From Bacillota bacterium (GTDB lineage: Bacteria; Bacillota; Clostridia; Lachnospirales; Lachnospiraceae), in contig JAEZXP010000170.1 of the NCBI GenBank assembly GCA_023419655.1, positions 1-8,558 of the forward strand: a stretch of 8,558 nt of DNA, read 5' to 3'. Under the pieces are notes generated by a model. That model was given only the letters and a program-made list of their open reading frames with translations. It ran no database searches and was not told where the DNA came from. Each line of letters begins with the position of its first letter. Position 1 is the stretch's first letter. A program made the translations under genes and the position numbers. Of the stretch, positions 1-5,781 are shown piece by piece.

Positions 1-223
1 GTGCAATATCTTCCTTATAATGATGGTAAAAGTCAGTGGCTTCCCGGCTTGGGTAACAGGCATCCTTTTCAAAGGAACGGGTTATTCTTTTTGGCCGGGT
101 ACTTGAGCCATTTGTGCAATGGTCGGGTACGGAATCACCTTTGCCGCCGAGATTCCATCCGCCTTCATACTGATTTGCAGCCGTGGCTCCTCCCCATAAA
201 AAATCTTCACGGAATGTTTTCAT
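1..223 (-). CDS. 6-phospho-beta-glucosidase (GH1), N-terminal fragment
   Basis: The first 74 codons of a glycoside hydrolase family 1 enzyme; the rest lies beyond the window edge. Residues about 8-22 (FLWGGATAANQYEGG) fit the GH1 N-terminal signature perfectly, including the Gln and Glu near the sugar site. The following GGKGDS segment and the YPSREATDFYHHYKEDIA block resemble 6-phospho-beta-glucosidases (BglA/AscB type) more than plain beta-glucosidases. Such enzymes work in the cytoplasm, splitting beta-glucoside 6-phosphates delivered by a PTS. The ATG at 223 is preceded by GGAGG with good spacing. The gene starts 20 nt after the stop of the 337-residue unknown gene, so the two are probably co-transcribed under the RAT/terminator at 1335-1405. 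The catalytic glutamates are outside the window, so phospho-specificity is inferred. Confidence 0.88.
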   Translation of the reverse strand, partial: MKTFREDFLWGGATAANQYEGGWNLGGKGDSVPDHCTNGSSTRPKRITRSFEKDACYPSREATDFYHHYKEDIA

Positions 224-243
224 TGGCAACCTCCAGAATACTG

Positions 244-1257
244 TTATTCAATAATTTCAAATCCCATCTTTCTAATATTTTCAACACTGGCTCCCATGTT
301 TTCATTAATCGTATGGAATAGTTCGTGCTCGTAAGCGGTTTTTCCCTCATACCAGGTACCGAAGCTCTGCGTCTGTCCTACTCTTGATAAGCGCGGTTTT
401 TCAGTAAATCCCTTGCTTCCCCATTTGCCGGTAAAGTGAATTTCTTTATCCGCAAATCGCCATATCCCCTTGGTATAAGTAACCGTATCGTCATCTGTCT
501 CTGCATAAGGCAAACGCTGCCAATCACATTCCAGCGTAACCTCATCTGTCAGAACAGGCTCTTCTCCCTCTAACCAGTAAAAAGCCACGCCATGGCCGTT
601 ACGGCTATGAATGTTCAGATATGCACATTCTTTCCATCCATCCTTCCTGATTCCCGCATAATAGCTCCAGATATAATGAGTTGCTGTCTGTATAATGGCA
701 TTTCTGTCTCCATGAGGTGCAAATAAGCGGTCAAAGCATCCCAATGCCCGAATCGGCTTTCCCTCATAGGTTCCCGTAAGCAAACAATGGGTGTGCCAGT
801 ACGGTATCTGCTGGGGGGAATCCGTGTGAATGAATATTGCATAAGGAAAGTATTCTGCCTTGAAATCAAAAACATCGCTTTCCTTCCAGGTAGCTCCTGA
901 TTCTGTATAGCGAAATTCCGTGAAGGGATTTTCCGATTTCATCTCATAAGTAACAGGGTTGTCTGATATCTTTTGGTATACGCTTGTCTTTGTATCCGCC
1001 TGGGCAATATCAGTATGATGTGCGGACGACTGAACGCCTAACGGTCCGTCTCCCAATCTGACAATACCGCCCCACCGGTAATAATCCGGCTCCATGTTTC
1101 GCATGTAATAATGCGGATTTACATCATCCTCCGGCATCAGCATGCACCAGTTCAGATGCCTGTACAGTTCGGCATTTCCATCCCTCTCAAAACATTTTGG
1201 CTGATAGCTGAAATCATCCGCTGTCAATTTTCTGATTTCCACTCCGAAATTGTTCAT
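244..1257 (-). CDS. unrecognised 337-aa protein of the beta-glucoside operon
   Basis: I do not recognise this protein family with confidence. It is a soluble, acidic, aromatic-rich protein of 337 residues with no signal peptide or membrane segment. The pattern of short alternating stretches with many W, Y, H and G (around WHTHCLLTGTYEGKP, SYYAGIRKDGWKE, WRFADKEIHFTGKWG) suggests an all-beta fold. It faintly recalls the AttH/CrtC-like double lipocalin proteins, but that is only an impression. An in-frame GTG lies at 1263, but AAGGAGA directly abuts it and is 6 nt before the ATG at 1257, so 1257 is the better start. It lies directly downstream of the RAT-controlled terminator and 20 nt before the GH1 gene. 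It sits where bgl operons usually carry the PTS enzyme II gene, so a role in beta-glucoside handling is likely by context only. Confidence 0.85.
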   Translation of the reverse strand: MNNFGVEIRKLTADDFSYQPKCFERDGNAELYRHLNWCMLMPEDDVNPHYYMRNMEPDYYRWGGIVRLGDGPLGVQSSAHHTDIAQADTKTSVYQKISDNPVTYEMKSENPFTEFRYTESGATWKESDVFDFKAEYFPYAIFIHTDSPQQIPYWHTHCLLTGTYEGKPIRALGCFDRLFAPHGDRNAIIQTATHYIWSYYAGIRKDGWKECAYLNIHSRNGHGVAFYWLEGEEPVLTDEVTLECDWQRLPYAETDDDTVTYTKGIWRFADKEIHFTGKWGSKGFTEKPRLSRVGQTQSFGTWYEGKTAYEHELFHTINENMGASVENIRKMGFEIIE

Positions 1258-1334
1258 GTCCACTCTCCTTCCAACACACCTGTCCGGTCGTGTTCTGCAT
1301 AATGTGTACTGTTAGTATCCATGTATTAATAAAT

Positions 1335-1383
1335 AAAAAAACCTCCAGCAAACAGACGATTCTTTTGTCTGTTTGCTGAAGGT
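1335..1383 (-). terminator. Rho-independent terminator between antiterminator gene and operon genes
   Basis: A perfect 12-bp stem pairs CAGCAAACAGAC (1346-1357 on the plus strand) with GTCTGTTTGCTG (1367-1378), around a 9-nt loop. After one mismatch, four more pairs form (1341-1344 with 1380-1383). On the minus-strand RNA it is followed by seven U (1335-1341). Its 5' arm shares bases 1381-1383 with the adjacent RAT, so RAT folding and termination exclude each other. This is the arrangement expected for LicT/BglG control. Confidence 0.93.
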
Positions 1384-1405
1384 AATGCCCGATTGGTTAC
1401 AATCC
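1381..1405 (-). promoter_or_regulatory. ribonucleic antiterminator (RAT) 1, overlapping the end of the antiterminator gene
   Basis: Read on the minus strand it is GGATTGTAAC, then six bases, then GGCATTACC. This matches the two conserved blocks of LicT/BglG/SacY RAT sites (GGATTGTNAC ... GGCAAAACC). It begins in the last two sense codons of the upstream antiterminator gene and includes its TAA stop. It is 25 nt long against about 29-30 for classical sites, because the apical segment is shorter. Binding of the antiterminator should block the overlapping terminator and let RNA polymerase into the unknown gene and the GH1 gene. Confidence 0.88.
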
Positions 1406-2239
1406 TTCTTTTGCACATATTCGATTCACATGCAATATTAAATATAGTTTTTCTTCCTCACATAAACGCCGGTGAAAGATTTTATCAAGATAAGAACTTA
1501 TTTTATCAACACAGTTTGATATCTGTTGAAATTCATCTCTTAGTGACGCATACATTACTAAATTATCCGTGTTTATTTTCTTCTGGTCATTTAGTCTCTT
1601 TAGCAAATATTCCATATGTGTTGCGTATCTGGCATAATTAAATGTCTTTCGGTTTACCTTGATTTTAAGTTCTTTTTCTATTATCTTCGTTACATCTTCT
1701 AAAATTTCTTTCTGGTCAACCTTTGCAAAAATTGTTTCATTCTCTATTTTATGTGTAAGTCTGGCATTCACAAGATTCATTGCTATACCGGCCGCTTCAT
1801 CCGGCCTAAGTTGAATTTGAAATCGCACTTTTATCTCTTTTAAAGCACCCTCGGCAATTTCCATTTCAAGCGGATAGGTCTGAGCCACTTCATACGACAA
1901 AGGCATCCTGACCTGTATATTCTTCTTTGCTCTTTCTATACTAAAAGCGATATGGTCTGCTAATGTCAAAACAGCGTTTGCATTTAATTCATAATTTAAA
2001 ATACTATTCGCTCTATCTATAATCTTGGCTGAAAATTCTATGATATCCACAGGAATGTCATTTATCATGGATATATATTTGCTGTCTATATTATAAAATG
2101 TTCGATTAATCTTACTTAAATCCGTTATCAGATACGGCATAGCGGGAAATCCAATCCCTTTGCCAAATGCAATCAGTTCCTTCCCATTACCGTCTATACA
2201 GATTGCCACATTATTGTTTATCTTTTTTATAGCTTTCAT
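1397..2239 (-). CDS. licT: BglG/LicT-family transcription antiterminator
   Basis: A 280-residue RNA-binding antiterminator of the normal length for this family. Residues 1-55 form the CAT RNA-binding domain (conserved N10 and AFGKGIGF, 24-31). Two PTS regulation domains follow: PRD1 about 65-170 and PRD2 about 171-280. In LicT four histidines are phosphorylated by PTS proteins. Here H96 (LADHI), H208 (YATHMEYL) and H270 (LILHVNRI) are present, but the second PRD1 position is Asn155 (IAMNLVNA) instead of His. It is flanked on both sides by RAT/terminator elements, so it likely controls itself and the downstream beta-glucoside genes. The family dimerises and binds RAT hairpins when its sugar is being taken up. 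SD GGGGAAG lies 6 nt before the ATG at 2239. The symbol reflects family and context; bglG would be equally fair. Confidence 0.95.
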   Translation of the reverse strand: MKAIKKINNNVAICIDGNGKELIAFGKGIGFPAMPYLITDLSKINRTFYNIDSKYISMINDIPVDIIEFSAKIIDRANSILNYELNANAVLTLADHIAFSIERAKKNIQVRMPLSYEVAQTYPLEMEIAEGALKEIKVRFQIQLRPDEAAGIAMNLVNARLTHKIENETIFAKVDQKEILEDVTKIIEKELKIKVNRKTFNYARYATHMEYLLKRLNDQKKINTDNLVMYASLRDEFQQISNCVDKISSYLDKIFHRRLCEEEKLYLILHVNRICAKEGL

Positions 2240-2255
2240 AAATTTCTTCCCCTAT

Positions 2256-2312
2256 AAAAAAACTCTTCTCAGCACACTAATAGTAAACACTAATAGTAAT
2301 GCCTCAAAGAGT
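2256..2312 (-). terminator. leader terminator upstream of the antiterminator gene
   Basis: On the minus-strand RNA, ACTCTT (2307-2312) pairs with AAGAGT (2262-2267), and after a small internal mismatch GGCA pairs with TGCT. Seven U follow (2256-2262). The stem is weaker than that of the second terminator, and its interior contains a 13-bp tandem duplication. Its 5' arm lies inside RAT 2, so the two structures are mutually exclusive. Together they should attenuate transcription of the antiterminator gene itself. Confidence 0.75.
2274..2299. repeat. perfect 13-bp tandem direct repeat in the leader terminator
   Basis: ACACTAATAGTAA occurs twice head to tail, at 2274-2286 and 2287-2299, with no mismatch or spacer. 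The repeat lies in the loop side of the leader terminator, and one copy also supplies the 3' end of RAT 2. It looks like a recent slippage duplication. Confidence 0.95.
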
Positions 2313-2320
2313 AACAATCT
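2295..2320 (-). promoter_or_regulatory. ribonucleic antiterminator (RAT) 2 in the antiterminator leader
   Basis: On the minus strand it is AGATTGTTAC, seven bases, then GGCATTACT. It shares the conserved UUGUNAC and GGCA blocks with RAT 1 at 1381-1405. The outer pair differs in a compensatory way: GG/CC in RAT 1, AG/CU here. It lies just after the predicted transcription start and overlaps the leader terminator. It should therefore mediate positive autoregulation of the antiterminator gene. Confidence 0.85.
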
Positions 2321-2329
2321 ATTAATACA

Positions 2330-2358
2330 ATAATAATCGTTTTTTCGATAATTTTCAA
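2330..2358 (-). promoter_or_regulatory. sigma-A-type promoter of the antiterminator/beta-glucoside operon
   Basis: A -35 box TTGAAA (2353-2358), a 17-nt spacer and a -10 box TATTAT (2330-2335) read on the minus strand. The expected start near 2323 would place RAT 2 at the very 5' end of the transcript, the usual layout of such operons. An imperfect inverted repeat lies in the spacer. Confidence 0.7.
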
Positions 2359-2450
2359 CTGACAAAAGTTACAAAAAATAACTAAAAATTTTGTATGCTT
2401 TCACGGGTTGCCCTTTGTATTCCTCTCGTACCGGCCTGATATACTTAAAA

Positions 2451-2464
2451 AACCGTTCCGGGTT
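2451..2464 (-). terminator. possible weak terminator after the DMT transporter gene
   Basis: On the minus strand AACC pairs with GGTT around a 6-nt loop and runs into six U (GGTTTTTT). The stem is only four pairs, so this is a weak candidate. It lies 15 nt past the transporter stop and ahead of the beta-glucoside operon promoter, where a terminator would be expected. Confidence 0.3.
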
Positions 2465-2478
2465 GTAATAAAGATACA

Positions 2479-3345
2479 TTATTTTACTTGCTGTTTTCTT
2501 CCGCTTATAAAGGCGCCCCCCAGAATCAAAATCCCTCCGACAAGCTGCTGACCACTGAGATTCTCACCTAGGAATATAGCTGACATCACAACCGCTGATA
2601 TCGGGTCAATATAGCTGAATATAGCAACCGTCTGACTCTCCAGCTTTTGTACCGATGAAAAATAAAGCAGATATGCCACACCGGTATTTAATAATCCCAC
2701 CAATACCAGCTTGATTATTGCTCCGGTATTCAACAAACTCAATGGAACAGTTCCCTGTAACAGCACATAGGGAATCAGTATCAGCGAAGCAACGGTTAGT
2801 TGGATGATGGTTATATCAAGGCCTCCCATCTCCTTAATAAGCTTATTGAAGATAACGACAAAAGCATAAAGAAAAGCGGCACCCAGACCAAATCCAATAC
2901 CCGCCAGCTCATTCCTGCCAGAACTTCCATCCCCTCCGGTTCCCGCAACGAAAAACATTCCAATAATTGCCGCAAGGACACACAGGACTTTTCTGAGAGT
3001 AAGCTTTTCTTTCAATAAAAACGGCGAAAGAAATACCACGATGACCGGAGCAAAATAATAGCTTAGCGTGGCATTCGTTATGCTTGTATATCTGTAGGCT
3101 TCAAATAACAGAATCCAGTTAAAGCCCAAAGCTGCGCCGGAGGCTATCAAATAGTTGAAATTTCTTCGTGCCCCCTTAAAAGTTGGTTTCTTTTTCATGG
3201 CAATAGCAGCAATCGTCAAAAATGCACTTCCTATCACGCCTCTTATCATGGCAATCTGAGCGGAGGAGAATGGTATTCCTCTGATAATCAAGCCAATACT
3301 TCCAAAGATAACCATAGCGATAATCAGATGTAATTTGGGTTTCAT
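2479..3345 (-). CDS. DMT-superfamily (EamA) membrane transporter
   Basis: A 288-residue inner-membrane protein with about ten hydrophobic segments arranged as two five-helix EamA repeats, the usual size for this drug/metabolite transporter family. The first segment begins at once (LHLIIAMVIFGSIGLIIRG). The second repeat starts near GIGFGLGAAFLYAFVVIFNK, and the segment near FSYIDPISAVVMSAIFLGE is typical of the family. The substrate cannot be told; relatives export amino acids or metabolites. I chose the ATG at 3345, with AAAGG 9 nt upstream; an ATG at 3351 is only 3 nt from it. The reading frame stays open upstream to 3426, but that extension merely translates a terminator hairpin. It follows efp after that hairpin and has no clear promoter of its own. 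Confidence 0.9.
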   Translation of the reverse strand: MKPKLHLIIAMVIFGSIGLIIRGIPFSSAQIAMIRGVIGSAFLTIAAIAMKKKPTFKGARRNFNYLIASGAALGFNWILLFEAYRYTSITNATLSYYFAPVIVVFLSPFLLKEKLTLRKVLCVLAAIIGMFFVAGTGGDGSSGRNELAGIGFGLGAAFLYAFVVIFNKLIKEMGGLDITIIQLTVASLILIPYVLLQGTVPLSLLNTGAIIKLVLVGLLNTGVAYLLYFSSVQKLESQTVAIFSYIDPISAVVMSAIFLGENLSGQQLVGGILILGGAFISGRKQQVK

Positions 3346-3363
3346 AATCATACGCCTTTCTAT

Positions 3364-3416
3364 GTAAAAACAGCTGTTACCGTCCGGAACAACTCTTTCC
3401 ATCGTGTAACAGCTTT
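3364..3416 (-). terminator. hairpin terminator or attenuator between efp and the DMT gene
   Basis: A perfect 9-bp inverted repeat, AGCTGTTAC (3372-3380) and GTAACAGCT (3406-3414), encloses a 25-nt loop that can itself form GGAA/TTCC. On the minus strand a run of five U (3366-3370) follows. It starts 35 nt after the efp stop and ends about 20 nt before the transporter start. It is most simply the efp terminator, but it could also attenuate the transporter gene. A U-rich tract on the other side means it could work in both directions. Confidence 0.75.
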
Positions 3417-3450
3417 TCTTTTTCAACTATGCCTTTAAATAAAAACCAGC

Positions 3451-4008
3451 TTATACTCTCTTCATATATTCACCGGTTCTGGTGTCTATGCTGATTCTAT
3501 CCCCCTGATTTACAAACAGCGGAACATATACGGTTGCACCGGTCTCAACAACTGCGTGCTTTGTAGCACCGGTTGCGGTATCTCCTTTAAAGCCCGGCTC
3601 TGTATCCGTAATTTCCAGTTCTACAAAAAGCGGAGGCTCAATGGCAAATACAACCCCATTATGGGAAAGCATCTTAACCATTTCATTCTCCTTAACAAAT
3701 TTGAGGGCGTCTCCCACTGCTTCCTGATTCATCGCAATCTGGTCGTAGGTTTCCACGTTCATAAAATGGAACAGGTCACCATCACTATACAGATACTGCA
3801 TATCACTTCTGTCAATATGTGCCTGTGGGAATTTCTCTGTAGGACGGAATGTACGCTCTGTAACACCGCCATTCTTAATATCTCTTAATTTAGTTCTTAC
3901 AAATGCGGCACCTTTTCCCGGCTTAACATGCTGAAAATCAATAATCTGGTATACGGTATTCTCTATTTCAACTGTCAGTCCATTCCTAAAATCTCCTGCT
4001 GATACCAT
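3451..4008 (-). CDS. efp: translation elongation factor P
   Basis: A 185-residue EF-P, full length for bacteria. It binds the ribosome between the P and E sites and relieves stalling at consecutive prolines. It has three beta-barrel domains: an N-terminal KOW-like domain about 1-64, an OB domain about 65-128 and a C-terminal OB domain about 129-185 ending in GDRISIDTRTGEYMKRV, the EF-P signature region. The loop HVKPGKGAAF carries Lys32, the residue that receives a modification in many bacteria. The context is a Lys-type tip as in Bacillus, not the Arg type. AGGAGG lies 10 nt before the ATG. It lies downstream of pepP, a common neighbour of efp in Firmicutes and a functional fit, since both deal with proline. 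Confidence 0.98.
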   Translation of the reverse strand: MVSAGDFRNGLTVEIENTVYQIIDFQHVKPGKGAAFVRTKLRDIKNGGVTERTFRPTEKFPQAHIDRSDMQYLYSDGDLFHFMNVETYDQIAMNQEAVGDALKFVKENEMVKMLSHNGVVFAIEPPLFVELEITDTEPGFKGDTATGATKHAVVETGATVYVPLFVNQGDRISIDTRTGEYMKRV

Positions 4009-4042
4009 ACTAATAATTCCTCCTTAATATTAACTACACATT

Positions 4043-4071
4043 AGTTTATAATAATCTGACATTCTTTGCAA
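4043..4071 (-). promoter_or_regulatory. candidate efp promoter
   Basis: A -35-like TTGCAA (4066-4071), a 17-nt spacer and a -10-like TAAACT (4043-4048) on the minus strand; TATAAA two bases upstream is an alternative. It lies in the AT-rich 96-nt gap after pepP, where no terminator is seen. efp may therefore be transcribed both from pepP and from here. Confidence 0.4.
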
Positions 4072-4104
4072 CAATTTTTTTACAACTCAATCCATGATAC
4101 TTTT

Positions 4105-5172
4105 TTATAATTCGATGAGTGATTTATCGGAATGGGTATAGTTCTCATAACCATCCTCCGTTACTGCAACCAAATCCTCTATTCTGACACCGCCAAAACC
4201 CCGGACATAGATACCCGGTTCGACAGTAATGGCCATTCCTGCTTCTATAACAGCTTCCTCACCAGGTGAAAATCTCGGGTCTTCATGAATGAATAATCCT
4301 ACGCTGTGACCCAGTCCGTGACCAAAGCATCCCTCGTAGCCGGCATTGTATATGATATCTCTTGCCACTTTATCCACATCCTTGCCTCTAAGTCCTGCCT
4401 TGATGACATCCAGGGCGGCAAGCTGTGCTTCAAGAACAAGATTATAAATCTCCTTCTGCTTATCCGAGGCTTTTCCAACCACGATGGTTCTTGTCATGTC
4501 TGAGCAATATCCCTCATATACACAGCCGTAATCCATCGTTATAAAATCCCCATTCTCAATCTTCTTTAAGGTCGGAACTGCATGAGGCATGGATGAGTTC
4601 ACGCCTGAAGCCACAATTGCAGGAAAGCTTGTGCTTTGTCCACCGTAGAGCTTTAACAGGTATTCAATCCTTGCCGCTATCTCAAGCTCTGTCATTCCCG
4701 GTTTTATAAAGGTCAGCATCTCCGAGAACACCTTGTCTCCGATTGCTTCTGCCTGCCGGATATATTCCAGTTCTTTCTGGGTCTTAATTCTTCTTAAATT
4801 GGTAATCTCATCATTAATCGGTACGAATTCAGCTACGTTCAGTTTCTTCTTCAGTTCCTGGTACTTCGAATACAGCATGTCCTTTGATTCAAATCCAAGA
4901 CGTGTGACCTTCTCTAAGCTTAGAATATCATTAATTGCTTCCTCATAGCCTCCGCCGCCGATGGTTATAATCTCATATCCTTCTGCTTCCGCTTCCGCCT
5001 GGTAGGTATAACGAAAATCCGTTATTACCGCATGCCGTGTTGCAGAAATATAAAGATATCCGGTCTCTCCCGCAAATCCGCTTATATAACGCATGTTATT
5101 ACCGTTGGATATCAGCACTGCATCGATATTTAGCTTTTTTTCTATTTCCTGCACTCTTTTAAAATTATCCAT
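4105..5172 (-). CDS. pepP: Xaa-Pro aminopeptidase / M24 family metallopeptidase
   Basis: A 355-residue cytoplasmic dinuclear-metal peptidase that removes an N-terminal residue before proline; length is typical for Firmicutes M24B enzymes. Residues 1-125 form the creatinase-like N-terminal domain and 130-355 the pita-bread catalytic domain. All five metal ligands are visible: D214 (TMDYG), D225 (SDMTRT), H289 (GHGLGHS), E318 (VEPGIY) and E332 (RIEDL). The substrate-side H197 (MPHAVP) is present too. SD GGAAGG lies 6 nt before the ATG at 5172. It sits between aroQ and efp with a probable promoter of its own. A PepQ-type Xaa-Pro dipeptidase cannot be fully excluded by sequence reading; the symbol is by family. 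Confidence 0.93.
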   Translation of the reverse strand: MDNFKRVQEIEKKLNIDAVLISNGNNMRYISGFAGETGYLYISATRHAVITDFRYTYQAEAEAEGYEIITIGGGGYEEAINDILSLEKVTRLGFESKDMLYSKYQELKKKLNVAEFVPINDEITNLRRIKTQKELEYIRQAEAIGDKVFSEMLTFIKPGMTELEIAARIEYLLKLYGGQSTSFPAIVASGVNSSMPHAVPTLKKIENGDFITMDYGCVYEGYCSDMTRTIVVGKASDKQKEIYNLVLEAQLAALDVIKAGLRGKDVDKVARDIIYNAGYEGCFGHGLGHSVGLFIHEDPRFSPGEEAVIEAGMAITVEPGIYVRGFGGVRIEDLVAVTEDGYENYTHSDKSLIEL

Positions 5173-5236
5173 ATTAATCCTTCCTGTCTTTATGTATTTT
5201 GAGGTATGAACGACGTATACGCTCTGACTTCTATAC

Positions 5237-5258
5237 TAATATTTTATGTAAAATATTA
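5237..5258. promoter_or_regulatory. 22-bp palindrome over the candidate pepP promoter
   Basis: Arms TAATATTTTA and TAAAATATTA (10 bp, no mismatch) flank a central 2-bp spacer. It overlaps the candidate -10 box at 5255-5260 and covers the likely transcription start, so it could be an operator. The AT-rich composition makes chance occurrence more likely than for a GC-mixed palindrome. Confidence 0.45.
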
Positions 5259-5260
5259 TA
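5255..5260 (-). promoter_or_regulatory. candidate -10 box of the pepP promoter
   Basis: A perfect TATAAT on the minus strand, in the 158-nt gap between aroQ and pepP. No good -35 box lies 16-19 nt upstream, so the promoter may be weak or activator-dependent. It leaves a 5' leader of about 75 nt before pepP. Confidence 0.5.
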
Positions 5261-5330
5261 CACGAATTCTTGTATTTATATGTTGCCACACAACCGTCTA
5301 AATATATCCTTTTCGTTTTATGGCAATCTT

Positions 5331-5777
5331 TTATGAATTTCCGTTATCACAAAGCTTTAACATAGCTTCCATTGCCAGAAGATAGCCCTCCAGTCCAAGC
5401 CCGGCAATCTGTCCGTTACATACTGCTGCCGTCACGGATGTGTGCCTGAATTCTTCCCTTTGATGGATATTGGATATATGCACTTCAATCTTCGGAATGC
5501 TGACACTTGCCAGCGCATCCCTTATCGCGTAGCTATAGTGGGTAAACGCAGCAGGATTAATAATGATTCCATCCATCTTTTCTATATGGGCTCTCTGAAT
5601 CACATTGATGATTTCACCCTCTGTGTTACTTTGAAAAGTTTCAACTTCAATAGCAAGCTCCTTTGCCTTTTCTTCTATTAAACGAAGCAATGCAGAATAA
5701 TCTCTGTTACCATAAACGCCCTTTTCCCTGATTCCAAGAAAATTCAAATTCGGTCCGTTAATCACTAAAAGCTTCAT
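5331..5777 (-). CDS. aroQ: 3-dehydroquinate dehydratase, type II
   Basis: A 148-residue type II dehydroquinase, normal length. It converts 3-dehydroquinate to 3-dehydroshikimate in the shikimate pathway to aromatic amino acids; the family forms dodecamers in the cytoplasm. The opening MKLLVINGPNLNFLGIRE is diagnostic. Catalytic residues are visible: R17 on the lid loop, Y22 (VYG), N74 and H80 (NPAAFTHYS), H100 with S102 and N103 (VHISN) and R111 (EEFRH). The lid reads GIREKG where most relatives have GIREP. I start at the ATG at 5777 because GGAGG is 6 nt before it; a further in-frame ATG at 5795 would place the ribosome site inside the gene. It lies 103 nt after aroK, behind a hairpin that can mask this ribosome site. 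Confidence 0.96.
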   Translation of the reverse strand: MKLLVINGPNLNFLGIREKGVYGNRDYSALLRLIEEKAKELAIEVETFQSNTEGEIINVIQRAHIEKMDGIIINPAAFTHYSYAIRDALASVSIPKIEVHISNIHQREEFRHTSVTAAVCNGQIAGLGLEGYLLAMEAMLKLCDNGNS

Positions 5778-5781
5778 TCCA

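Noticed and set aside
1..321. Plus-strand open frame of 106 codons at the left edge
   Set aside because: It lies opposite the GH1 N-terminus, which has a perfect family signature and a good ribosome site. The plus-strand product resembles nothing and has no start context.
615..875. Second minus-strand frame of 86 codons inside the unknown gene
   Set aside because: It is fully contained in the longer frame, which has a strong ribosome site and fits the operon spacing.
2388..2403. cre-like sequence (TGAAAGCATACAAA on the minus strand) upstream of the beta-glucoside promoter
   Set aside because: It matches the first half of a CcpA site, but the second half and the symmetry are missing, so catabolite control by CcpA cannot be claimed.
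5281..5330. Possible terminator after aroQ using TTGCCA and TGGCAA
   Set aside because: The stem is six pairs with a loop of almost 40 nt and no U-run follows, so it is not a convincing terminator.
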